This document shows, piece by piece, positions 1-5,663 of a stretch of 5,729 bases of DNA (position 1 is its first letter; each line of letters starts with the position of its first letter). The position numbers were made by a program, and so were the translations under genes. The DNA lies in NCBI GenBank assembly GCA_035544635.1, contig DATKDQ010000287.1, forward strand, positions 1 through 5,729. Reading direction: 5' to 3'. The stretch comes from DATAFT01 sp035544635. GTDB taxonomy: Bacteria; Acidobacteriota; Thermoanaerobaculia; Multivoradales; Multivoraceae. The notes beneath the pieces were generated by a model. That model was given only the letters and a program-made list of their open reading frames with translations, was not told the DNA's origin and made no database searches.

Positions 1-573
1 GCGGTCGAGGACGTGCGCCTGCCCTACTGGCTGTACCTCGACTACGCGCTGCTGATCGAGAACGGCATCGCTCAGATGCTCGGCATCCGATGGTGGATCC
101 TGCCCGCCGACGTGATGGATGGCGGCGTGCTCCTCACCGACGAACGGGATCCCGGGCCGCTGCGCCTGCACGAGGCCCGCGGCGTGTTCTCCAAGGGATG
201 GGCGCTCGAGTCCTGGGAGACGGCGGAGTCGTTCGACCACGCGGTGACGCGGGTGATGGCTCTCGGCCGCGCGGGCGAGCTCCGGCGCAGGGGTGTGGTG
301 CAAACGCCGGAGGAGGGCCCGCTCGAGCTGCCGGCGGCGGCCGGCGCCGCGGGCGGCGCGGATCCGACCGTGGAGCTCCTCGGCGTCGAGCCGGGCCGGC
401 TGCGGTTCAGAGTCGAGAGCGAGTCGCCGACCGTCCTCGCCACCAACGAGTTCTTTCATCCCGACTGGACCGCGCGCGCGGAGGGTCGCTCACTGCCCAT
501 CGTGAGGGTGAACGCCGCGTTCGTCGGCGCCGTGGTTCCGGGCGGCGTCAACGAGGTGGAGCTCGCTCGCTAG
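1..573 (+). CDS. YfhO-like membrane protein, C-terminal part (5' end outside window)
   Basis: The reading frame is open from the first base of the window, so the gene starts upstream; the GTG at 13 is probably not the start. About 190 residues are visible. They follow the order seen after the membrane helices in YfhO-type proteins (PF09586): a short segment MLGIRWWILP, where the family usually has 'LLGVRYVL'; a variable stretch with LRLHEARGVFSKGWAL; then a beta-rich C-terminal domain. That last domain carries VLATNEFFHPDWTA and GRSLPIVRVNAAFVGAVVPG, matching the family pattern 'vlsd.yyPGW.a.vdG...pi.raN..frgv.vPaG'. The family contains large multi-pass membrane proteins, some required for glycosylation of lipoteichoic acid in Firmicutes; the role here is unknown. 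The protein stops right after the beta domain (VNEVELAR), without the final transmembrane helix many homologues have. Its TAG stop shares a CTAG with the convergent small gene. The family call is by pattern recognition only. Confidence 0.62.
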   Translation, partial: AVEDVRLPYWLYLDYALLIENGIAQMLGIRWWILPADVMDGGVLLTDERDPGPLRLHEARGVFSKGWALESWETAESFDHAVTRVMALGRAGELRRRGVVQTPEEGPLELPAAAGAAGGADPTVELLGVEPGRLRFRVESESPTVLATNEFFHPDWTARAEGRSLPIVRVNAAFVGAVVPGGVNEVELAR

Positions 574-746
574 CCGTGCTCGCCCTTCATCACGGCGATC
601 ATGAACGGAAGCGCCAGCGCCCCGAAGCACACCACCAGGATCGCGACCGGCCACGAGAAGCTGCCGATCACGAGCAGCAGGACCACCAGGCCGAGCCCGC
701 ACAAGAGCAGGCGCGAGACGCTGATCGGCAGTTGTAGAGCGTCCAT
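570..746 (-). CDS. Small two-helix membrane protein, 58 residues, unknown function
   Basis: I do not recognise a family. The 58-residue product has a polar N-terminus (MDALQLPISVSR) and two hydrophobic segments at about residues 13-30 (LLLCGLGLVVLLLVIGSF) and 33-52. A short Ser/Trp/Pro turn joins them, and the tail KGEHG is charged, so a helical hairpin with both ends in the cytoplasm is the likely topology. The ATG at 746-744 is chosen because AAGGAGGA lies 8 bases upstream of it (762-755), a near-ideal ribosome binding site. The frame stays open further upstream to 992, but that extension is Arg/Ser/Gly-rich, has no membrane character and crosses a promoter-like region. The gene is divergent from the alcohol dehydrogenase and convergent with the YfhO-like gene. 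The strong binding site and clear hydrophobic pattern make it more credible than most ORFs of this size. Confidence 0.7.
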   Translation of the reverse strand: MDALQLPISVSRLLLCGLGLVVLLLVIGSFSWPVAILVVCFGALALPFMIAVMKGEHG

Positions 747-754
747 CCTTCCCG

Positions 755-762
755 TCCTCCTT
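755..762 (-). promoter_or_regulatory. Strong ribosome binding site of the 58-residue membrane protein
   Basis: On the minus strand this reads AAGGAGGA, closely matching the anti-Shine-Dalgarno complement, and it sits 8 bases before the ATG at 746. It fixes the start of the small gene and is the main argument that the short ORF is translated. Confidence 0.75.
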
Positions 763-817
763 CGGCGGCTGGTCGCGGGTGACGCCCTCGCGCCGCAGGG
801 CTGGCCGCCGCGCGGCG

Positions 818-826
818 TGTATACCA
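818..826 (-). promoter_or_regulatory. Candidate extended -10 promoter element for the small membrane protein
   Basis: Read on the minus strand the sequence is TGGTATACA: a TGn extension followed by TATACA (four of six bases of TATAAT). Extended -10 promoters can work without a good -35, and none is visible here. A start about 7 bases downstream would give a leader of roughly 65 bases before the ATG at 746. It is one of the few AT-rich islands in this GC-rich intergenic region. Sigma-factor preferences of the organism are unknown, so this is a suggestion. Confidence 0.27.
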
Positions 827-926
827 GAAACGGCCGGCGACGCGCACCCGATGACGCCGCCGAGACTGCGTCGGTTTCCGACCCCGACCATCCAGTCGCG
901 GGGGACAGCGCGCCGGAAACCCGTGA

Positions 927-949
927 TCGGTATGATCGTCCTTTACCGA
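927..949 (+). promoter_or_regulatory. Inverted repeat over a possible -10 element upstream of the alcohol dehydrogenase
   Basis: A perfect six-base inverted repeat, TCGGTA (927-932) and TACCGA (944-949), is separated by 11 bases. The left arm overlaps TATGAT (931-936), a five-of-six match to a -10 box, and the right arm ends 10 bases before the AAGGAG binding site (960-965) of the dehydrogenase. TACCG also recurs directly at 951-955. The arrangement could be an operator for a dimeric regulator or a leader hairpin. No good -35 lies 16-18 bases upstream of TATGAT, which weakens the promoter reading, and a six-base repeat can arise by chance. Confidence 0.3.
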
Positions 950-971
950 CTACCGGGAGAAGGAGCCGATC

Positions 972-2066
972 ATGCGCGCCGCCGTGCTCCATCAGGTGGG
1001 CCAGCCCCTAGAGATCGAGGAGGTCGCAGTCGACCACCCCGGACCGCGCGAGGTACTGATCCGCACCGCCGCCACCGGCGTCTGTCACAGCGACCTCCAC
1101 TTCGTCGACGGGCTGTGGCCGTGTCCGCTCCCGATCGTCCTCGGGCACGAGTCGGCCGGCGTGGTCGAGGCGGTTGGATCGCTCGTCGGCTACGTCCGTC
1201 CCGGCGACCACGTGATCACCTGCCTCTCGGTCTTCTGCGGCCACTGCGAGCACTGCCTGTCCGGGAATCCGGCGCGCTGCGGCGGCCGCGAGACCGACCG
1301 CGCGGCCGCCGAGCGCCCTCGCCTCCAGCGCGCCGGCGGTGAGGCGGTCCATCAGTTCGCGCACCTGTCGTCGTTCGCCGAGCAGATGCTGGTGCACGAG
1401 AACGCGGTGGTGAAGATCCGCGACGACATGCCGCTCGACTGCGCCGCGCTCATCGGCTGCGCCGTCATGACCGGCGTCGGCGCCGTGTTCCGCACGGCGC
1501 GCGTCGAGCCGGGATCGATGGTCGCGGTGATCGGCTGCGGCGGAGTCGGGCTGTCCGCGATCAACGGCGCCGAGCTCGCGGGGGCCTCGCGGATCTTCGC
1601 GGTCGACCTGGTGCCGGCAAAGCTCGAGCTCGCGCGCCGCTTCGGCGCTACCGACATCATCGACGCCCGCGCCGGCGACCCGGTGGAGGCGATCCGCGAG
1701 CTGACCGGCGGCGGGGTCCACTACGCGTTCGAGGCGATCGGCCTCAAGCAGACCGCCGAGCAGGCCTGGGCGATGCTCCGTCCGGGCGGGACCGCGACCA
1801 TCATCGGCATGGTGCCGTACGGGATGTCGATCGAGATCCCGGCGCACCAGCTCCTCGCCGAGCGCAAGCTCCAGGGATGCTCGATGGGCTCGAACCGCTT
1901 CCGTGTGGACATGCCGCGCTTCGTCGACTTCTATCTCGCCGGCAAGCTGCGGCTCGACGACCTGCTCGAGCGCCGCGTCGCGCTCGACGACGTCAACGGG
2001 GCGCTTCAGAGCCTCAAGACCGGCGAGGTGGCGCGCCAGGTGATCGCGTTCGATGGCCTGGCGTGA
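972..2066 (+). CDS. Zinc-dependent, NAD-type alcohol dehydrogenase (MDR superfamily)
   Basis: A 364-residue medium-chain dehydrogenase/reductase of full family length, expected to oxidise an alcohol to an aldehyde or ketone (or the reverse) in the cytoplasm. The N-terminal GroES-like domain holds the catalytic zinc ligands Cys38 (GVCHSD), His59 (GHE, 58-60) and Cys163 (GCAVMTGVGA). It also holds a complete structural zinc site, Cys89, Cys92, Cys95 and Cys103, in CX2CX2CX7C spacing. The Rossmann domain has GCGGVG at 188-193 and Asp212 at the end of the second strand, which favours NAD over NADP. The loop with LSSFAEQMLVHENAVVKI (132-149) resembles class-III-like zinc alcohol dehydrogenases of actinobacteria and other high-GC bacteria. 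The substrate cannot be read from sequence. The ATG is supported by AAGGAG (960-965) six bases upstream. The DUF1684 lipoprotein gene follows on the same strand after 94 bases, possibly in the same transcript. Confidence 0.93.
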   Translation: MRAAVLHQVGQPLEIEEVAVDHPGPREVLIRTAATGVCHSDLHFVDGLWPCPLPIVLGHESAGVVEAVGSLVGYVRPGDHVITCLSVFCGHCEHCLSGNPARCGGRETDRAAAERPRLQRAGGEAVHQFAHLSSFAEQMLVHENAVVKIRDDMPLDCAALIGCAVMTGVGAVFRTARVEPGSMVAVIGCGGVGLSAINGAELAGASRIFAVDLVPAKLELARRFGATDIIDARAGDPVEAIRELTGGGVHYAFEAIGLKQTAEQAWAMLRPGGTATIIGMVPYGMSIEIPAHQLLAERKLQGCSMGSNRFRVDMPRFVDFYLAGKLRLDDLLERRVALDDVNGALQSLKTGEVARQVIAFDGLA

Positions 2067-2130
2067 CGGTCGGGATCCCGCCGCCGCGCTCTCGGTGCGT
2101 CGCGCAGAAGGACCGCCAACAACGCCGGTA

Positions 2131-2150
2131 CGGCGGCGCGCCGGCCGCCG
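2131..2150 (+). repeat. GC-rich hairpin just before the DUF1684 start
   Basis: CGGCGGC (2131-2137) and GCCGCCG (2144-2150) are perfect inverted arms around a six-base loop, ending 10 bases before the ATG at 2161. There is no U-tract after it, so it is not a classical terminator. If formed in the transcript it would lie where a ribosome binding site is expected. In DNA this GC-rich such arms can arise by chance. Confidence 0.4.
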
Positions 2151-2160
2151 CGCCACTCTG

Positions 2161-3066
2161 ATGCGGCTCGCCGGTCCGGCGCTTCTCCTTCTCGGCTGCC
2201 GCGGAGAGGCAGCCGCTCCGCCTCCGGAGGGCGCCGTGGACGCATGGCGCACCGAGCTCGCAGACTGGATCGAGCGGCGTGACGCCTCGCTGCGCCAGCC
2301 CGATGGATGGTTGAGTCTCGCCGGCCTCTACTGGCTCGAGCAGGGGGAGAGCTCGTTCGGCGCCGATCCGTCGAACACGGTGGTCTTCCCGGAGGGCAAG
2401 GCGCCGCCCCGCGTCGGCGTGCTACGCGTGTCGGGACGATCCGTGCGCGTTCGGGTCGAGCCCGGCGTACCGGTGACGCACGCCGGCGCGCCGGTCGACG
2501 AGCTCGAGCTCGCGACCGACCTCGAGGGTGAGCCGACGCTCCTCGAGCTGGGGCCGCTCCTCTTTTACGCCATCGAGCGCGGCGATCGCATCGCGATCCG
2601 GCTCAAGGACCGCGAGAGCCCGCTGCTCCGGGAGCTAGCGGGGATGGCGCGCTTCGCGCCGGATCCCTCGTGGCGTCTGGTCGCGCGCCTGGAGCGCTAC
2701 GAGCCACCCAAGACGATCCTCGTTCCGAACGTCGCCGGCCCACCCCTTCCCGAGCCGTGTCCAGGGCGGCTGGTGTTCGAGTACCAAGGCGGGACGTACC
2801 TGCTCGAGCCCACCGGCAAGCCCGGCGAGGAGCTCTTCCTCGTGTTCGGAGACGAGACCAACGGGGCGGAGACCTACGGCGGAGGCCGGTTTCTCTACGC
2901 CGACTGGCCGGGGCCGGACGGGGCGGTGGTCCTCGACTTCAATCGGAGCTACAACCCGCCCTGCGTCTTCACGCCGTGGGCGACCTGCCCGCTGCCGCCG
3001 CCGCAGAACAAGCTGCCGCTGCGCGTCGAGGCGGGCGAGAGAAGGTACGGGGCCGCGGCCCACTGA
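2161..3066 (+). CDS. DUF1684 family protein, predicted lipoprotein
   Basis: A protein of about 301 residues matching DUF1684 (PF07920), a family without established biochemical function. Diagnostic segments in order are GWLSLAGLYWLEQGESSFG (from residue 49), ESPLLREL, PPKTILVPNV, ETYGGGRFLYAD, and the C-terminal block DFNRSYNPPC...CPLPPPQNKLP with Cys268 and Cys276. From the ATG at 2161 the N-terminus is a short lipoprotein signal: MR, a hydrophobic run LAGPALLLL and lipobox LLGC with Cys13. The protein would therefore be lipid-anchored at the outer face of a membrane. The frame is open back to an ATG at 2053 that overlaps the dehydrogenase, but that start would bury the signal behind 36 Arg/Pro-rich residues. 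A GTG at 2095 is a further option. None of these starts has a good ribosome binding site; an AGAAGGA at 2106-2112 fits no standard start codon. The family is certain, the start less so. Confidence 0.88.
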   Translation: MRLAGPALLLLGCRGEAAAPPPEGAVDAWRTELADWIERRDASLRQPDGWLSLAGLYWLEQGESSFGADPSNTVVFPEGKAPPRVGVLRVSGRSVRVRVEPGVPVTHAGAPVDELELATDLEGEPTLLELGPLLFYAIERGDRIAIRLKDRESPLLRELAGMARFAPDPSWRLVARLERYEPPKTILVPNVAGPPLPEPCPGRLVFEYQGGTYLLEPTGKPGEELFLVFGDETNGAETYGGGRFLYADWPGPDGAVVLDFNRSYNPPCVFTPWATCPLPPPQNKLPLRVEAGERRYGAAAH

Positions 3067-3083
3067 GTCGGCGGGGACCGGGG

Positions 3084-3160
3084 TGGTGCACCCTGGAGGA
3101 CTTGAACCCCCAACCTTCTGGTCCGTAGCCAGACGCTCTATCCAGTTGAGCTAAGGGTGC
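3084..3160 (-). tRNA. tRNA-Arg, anticodon ACG, with encoded CCA
   Basis: The minus strand folds into a complete 77-base cloverleaf. The acceptor stem is GCACCCT/AGGGTGC with discriminator A and genomic CCA. The D stem is GCTC/GAGC with loop AACTGGATA. The anticodon stem is TCTGG/CCAGA around CTACGGA, the variable segment AGGTT, and the T stem GGGGG/CCTCC (one G-U pair) around TTCAAGT. The anticodon ACG (3126-3124) is read as ICG after A34 deamination by TadA and decodes CGU, CGC and CGA. CGC is a common arginine codon in the neighbouring genes. The 3' end lies only 17 bases from the stop of the convergent DUF1684 gene, with no obvious terminator between them. There is no introns or mismatch, so the gene looks functional. 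Confidence 0.97.
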
Positions 3161-3178
3161 CCGAGGCGAGGGCACTGG

Positions 3179-3207
3179 ATTCTAGACCACGCACCCCGGG
3201 CCCGCAA
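3179..3207 (-). promoter_or_regulatory. Probable promoter of tRNA-Arg
   Basis: On the minus strand TTGCGG (3207-3202) is followed after exactly 17 bases by TAGAAT (3184-3179), a five-of-six match to the -10 consensus. The first base of the mature tRNA (3160) lies 19 bases past the end of the -10 box, leaving a short 5' leader for RNase P. The -35 matches only TTG of TTGACA. The spacing and position make this the best promoter candidate in the window. The tRNA could also be reached by readthrough from the glycosyltransferase gene 84 bases upstream. Confidence 0.5.
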
Positions 3208-3210
3208 GGC

Positions 3211-3240
3211 AGCCGCCTACCCCGTAGCCGCCTGCCCCGC
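3211..3240. repeat. Imperfect 15-base tandem duplication
   Basis: AGCCGCCTACCCCGT (3211-3225) is followed immediately by AGCCGCCTGCCCCGC (3226-3240), identical at 13 of 15 positions. It lies between the glycosyltransferase stop and the -35 of the tRNA promoter. It looks like a small slippage duplication; no function is evident. Confidence 0.6.
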
Positions 3241-3244
3241 GCGA

Positions 3245-4468
3245 TCACGAAGCGGCGCGGTCGGCAGCCGCGCGCCGCGCCGCGGTCGCGCCTCGGGCAT
3301 CGAGCAGCCGGCGGTAGCTCTCCGCCACCCGCCCCTGCCGCGCGGCGAGCGAGCGCTCGGCGCACACGCGCTGGCGCGCCGCGGCGGCACGGCGGCGAGC
3401 CGCGTCGGGGTGGCGCAGGGTGTCGTCGATCGCCCGCGCCAGCGACCGCGCGTCACCCGGCGGCGCCAGGAGGCCGTCGACGCGGTCGCGAACCAGGGCC
3501 GGCGCGTCGCCGACCGCGGTGGCGATCACCGGGGTACCGGTGGCCATCGCCTCGAGCAGGCTGTAGGGAGAGCCCTCGCTGTCGGACGACTGGACGAAGA
3601 CGTCGAAGCCCCGCAGCACGTCCTCGGCATCCGCACGGTGGCCGAGGGCGCGCGACCGGTCGGCGAGCCCGCGACGCCGCGCCTCCTGCTCGAGCCAGGG
3701 ACCGAGCGGGCCGGCGCCGGCCACCACCAGGCGCACGTCGGGCCGCTGCGACGCGACCACGGCGAACGCCTCGAGCAGCAGGTCGGGGCGCTTCTCGGGA
3801 TCGAGGCGGCCGAGGCTGCCGATCACCTGGTCAAGGTCGCCGATGCCCCACTCCCGACGCACGCGCGCCCGAGCGGCGGCATCGGCGCGGAAGACGTCGA
3901 CGTCGACCGCATTGGGCACCAGCTCGACGGCTTCGGCTGCGGCGCCGGCGGCGAGCAGCCGGTCGCGGATGTCGGGAGAGACCGCGAACACCAGCGGAAA
4001 CGACGCCAGCAGCCGGCGGTCTCCCGGGTAGTAGAGCAGCCGCTCGCGCGCGGTGCGCACCGGCCATCCGTGCGCCGTCGCCACCGGCTCTACCGGCTCG
4101 AGCCGGGCGAGGAGGAAGCTCAGGAGATCGGCCTTGTAGTCGTGCCCATGAACGATGTCGATCCGGTGCAGCCGCACCAGCCGGCGCAGCCGCCCCAGGG
4201 TCCGCGGCTCGATCGCGAAGCGCTCCTCGACCAGGTGGCTCGCCGTTCCCGTCTCGAGCGCGCGGCGATGCACCCACAGCTCCGGCTCGCCGCGGCGGCG
4301 GAGGAAGCACAGGGTCTCCTCGAGACCGTGCGCGCGCGCCGCGGCCGCCGCCAGGAGCAGAGCGCGCTCGGGCCCCCCGCCCTGCGCGGACGTCGAGCGC
4401 AGCTCGAGCACCCGGATCGGCTGCGTGGGGCTGCGCGCACCGGCCGCGTCGCCCGGCGAACCGATCAC
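3245..4468 (-). CDS. GT4 family glycosyltransferase (GT-B fold)
   Basis: A 407-residue retaining glycosyltransferase that would transfer a sugar from a nucleotide-sugar donor, probably at the cytoplasmic membrane face during cell-surface or exopolysaccharide assembly. The N-terminal acceptor domain has the glycine-rich loop GGGPERALL (30-38), IVHGHDYKADLL (105-116), TAHGW (131-135) and YYPGDRRLL (146-154). The C-terminal donor domain has VPNAVDVDVF (184-193), GSLGRLDPEKRPD with Arg221 and Lys226 (donor phosphate contacts in this family), VVAGAGPLG, and the EX7E pair Glu298 and Glu306 in SEGSPYSLLEAMATGTPVIA. The loop and HDYKADLL resemble GT4 enzymes found in polysaccharide clusters, but neither donor nor acceptor can be told. 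The start is GTG, and its bases GTGA overlap the TGA of the upstream metallopeptidase, implying translational coupling. About 17 residues precede the first strand and an Ala/Arg-rich tail follows the last helix. Confidence 0.93.
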   Translation of the reverse strand: MIGSPGDAAGARSPTQPIRVLELRSTSAQGGGPERALLLAAAAARAHGLEETLCFLRRRGEPELWVHRRALETGTASHLVEERFAIEPRTLGRLRRLVRLHRIDIVHGHDYKADLLSFLLARLEPVEPVATAHGWPVRTARERLLYYPGDRRLLASFPLVFAVSPDIRDRLLAAGAAAEAVELVPNAVDVDVFRADAAARARVRREWGIGDLDQVIGSLGRLDPEKRPDLLLEAFAVVASQRPDVRLVVAGAGPLGPWLEQEARRRGLADRSRALGHRADAEDVLRGFDVFVQSSDSEGSPYSLLEAMATGTPVIATAVGDAPALVRDRVDGLLAPPGDARSLARAIDDTLRHPDAARRRAAAARQRVCAERSLAARQGRVAESYRRLLDARGATAARRAAADRAAS

Positions 4469-4839
4469 GGCAGGTCTTCTTCGTCGAAGCCGAAGTAGTG
4501 GCCGACTTCGTGCACCACGGTGTCGCGGATCTCGCGGCGCAGCTCGCGGCGGCTGGCACAGGCCTCGAGCAGAGGCAGCCGGTAGATCACGATGCGGTCG
4601 GGAAGCACGCCGCTGTACGACGAGCCGCGCTCCGGCAGCGAGACCCCCTGATAGAGCCCGAACAGCGCGTCGTACTCGGGATCGAGCCCGAGCTCGAGCA
4701 GATCCTCCTCGCTCGGCTCGTCCTCCACCACCACGACGAGGTTCTCGATGTACGAGGCGAGGTTCCCGGGGATGTCGGCGAGCGCCTCCTCGACCACCTG
4801 CTCGAAGTCCTGCCGGCTCATGCGCAGCATGCGAGCCAT
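4465..4839 (-). CDS. Zincin-like metallopeptidase family protein (PF06262/DUF1025 type)
   Basis: A short protein (124 residues from this ATG) with the pattern of the small bacterial metallopeptidase family PF06262. It has MSRQDFEQVVEEALADIP at the N-terminus, LVVVVEDEPSEEDLLELG (34-51), LFGLYQGVSLPER (59-71) and LPDRIVIYRLPLLEAC (79-94). Near the end, at 108-119, is the zinc motif VVHEVGHYFGFD, with His110, Glu111 and His114. Asp119 is a possible third ligand. Family members are cytoplasmic and their substrates are generally unknown. The protein ends 14 residues after the first zinc histidine, slightly shorter than many relatives. The start is uncertain: ATG codons at 4839, 4830 and 4821, and a GTG at 4863 that abuts the thiG stop, are all in frame, and none has a strong ribosome binding site. 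The stop overlaps the glycosyltransferase start. It sits between thiG and the glycosyltransferase, probably in one operon. Confidence 0.87.
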   Translation of the reverse strand: MARMLRMSRQDFEQVVEEALADIPGNLASYIENLVVVVEDEPSEEDLLELGLDPEYDALFGLYQGVSLPERGSSYSGVLPDRIVIYRLPLLEACASRRELRREIRDTVVHEVGHYFGFDEEDLP

Positions 4840-4862
4840 TCCGTGGCGAAGCCTCGGCTCCA

Positions 4863-5663
4863 CTACTCGAGGAGGCCCGCGGCCGGGGACGACGCCGCGG
4901 CGTAGAGCTGCCTGGGGATTCGCCCGGCGTGGGCGGCGAGCCAGCCCGCCTCGACCGCGAGCTTCATCGCTCGCGCCATGCGCACCGGGTCGGAGGCCAA
5001 GGCGATGCCGGTGTTCATCAGCACGCCGTCGGCTCCCAGCTCCATCGCGAACGCGGCGTCGGACGCGGTCCCGACGCCCGCGTCGACGATCACCGGCACA
5101 CCGGCCTGCTCCACGATGATGCGGAGGTTGGCGGGGTTCCGGATCCCCATGCCCGAGCCGATCGGAGCGCCCAGCGGCATCACCGCGGCGGCGCCGAGCT
5201 GCTCGAGCTTGGCGCACACCACCGGATCGTCGTTGGTATAGGGCAGGACGACGAAGCCCTCCTTAACCAGCGTCGCGGTGGCCGCAAGCAGCTCGACGTT
5301 GTCGGGAAAGAGCGTCTTGGGGTCGCCGATCACCTCGAGCTTCACCCAGTTCCAGCCGCCGATCTCGCGGCCCAGGCGTGCGGTCCGCACCGCCTCCTCG
5401 GCGGTGTAGCAGCCGGCGGTGTTGGGCAGAAGCAGGTAGCGCGCGGGGTCGATCTGATCGATCAGCGATCCCTTGCCGAGCTGGTCGAGGTTCACGCGGC
5501 GCAGCGCCACCGTCACCATCTCGGTGCCCGACGCCGAAAGCGACTCGCTCATCACCGCGGCCGAGGTGTACTTGCCGCTGCCGAGGATGAGCCGGGAGTG
5601 GAAGACGCGGCCCGCGATCGTGAGCGGAGCGACTTCGAGACTGGGAAGTGCTTCGACCGTCAT
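4863..5663 (-). CDS. thiG: Thiazole synthase ThiG
   Basis: A 266-residue, full-length ThiG. In the cytoplasm this enzyme builds the thiazole phosphate half of thiamin from 1-deoxy-D-xylulose 5-phosphate, dehydroglycine and sulfur delivered as ThiS thiocarboxylate. Family signatures run along the whole protein: LILGSGKY (25-32), LLPNTAGC (78-85), WVKLEVIGD (106-114) with Lys108 as the Schiff-base lysine, VLPYTNDDP (139-147), VMPLGAPIGSGMGI (161-174), VIVDAGVGTASDA (191-203), GVLMNTGIA (213-221) and the C-terminal GRIPRQLYAAASSP. The ATG is supported by GGAGG (5675-5671) seven bases upstream. No thiS, thiE, thiF or dehydroglycine-forming thiO/thiH is in the window. Upstream DNA is cut off by the edge; one frame there ends in a TGA overlapping the ATG (ATGA), so an upstream partner is possible. 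No TPP riboswitch pattern is visible in the 66 bases available. Confidence 0.97.
   Translation of the reverse strand: MTVEALPSLEVAPLTIAGRVFHSRLILGSGKYTSAAVMSESLSASGTEMVTVALRRVNLDQLGKGSLIDQIDPARYLLLPNTAGCYTAEEAVRTARLGREIGGWNWVKLEVIGDPKTLFPDNVELLAATATLVKEGFVVLPYTNDDPVVCAKLEQLGAAAVMPLGAPIGSGMGIRNPANLRIIVEQAGVPVIVDAGVGTASDAAFAMELGADGVLMNTGIALASDPVRMARAMKLAVEAGWLAAHAGRIPRQLYAAASSPAAGLLE

Noticed and set aside
747..992. N-terminal extension of the 58-residue protein to 140 residues
   Set aside because: The added residues look non-coding, cross the promoter-like region and reach into the dehydrogenase gene, while the downstream ATG has an excellent ribosome binding site.
1008..2252. A 414-codon minus-strand ORF antisense to the alcohol dehydrogenase
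   Set aside because: The product is low-complexity (Arg, Asp, Ala, His-rich), while the plus strand encodes an alcohol dehydrogenase with all zinc and nucleotide motifs intact.
3050..3061. Perfect 12-base palindrome GGGCCGCGGCCC near the end of DUF1684
   Set aside because: It lies inside coding sequence, has no loop or U-tract to make a terminator, and such palindromes are expected in DNA this rich in GC.
3084..3160. The tRNA-Arg as an integration site of a mobile element
   Set aside because: tRNA genes are frequent targets, but no integrase and no repeated copy of the tRNA 3' end is found in the window, and the flanking genes look ordinary.
3410..4498. A 362-codon plus-strand ORF antisense to the glycosyltransferase
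   Set aside because: It is composition-driven, with many His/Arg/Gln/Glu residues, has no recognisable fold, and lies fully inside a convincing GT4 gene on the other strand.
3157..4905. A 582-codon plus-strand ORF antisense to the glycosyltransferase, metallopeptidase and part of thiG
   Set aside because: Its product is dominated by Arg, Pro, Ala and Gly with no domain pattern, and it crosses three clear genes and part of the tRNA. It is a by-product of high-GC codon use on the minus strand.
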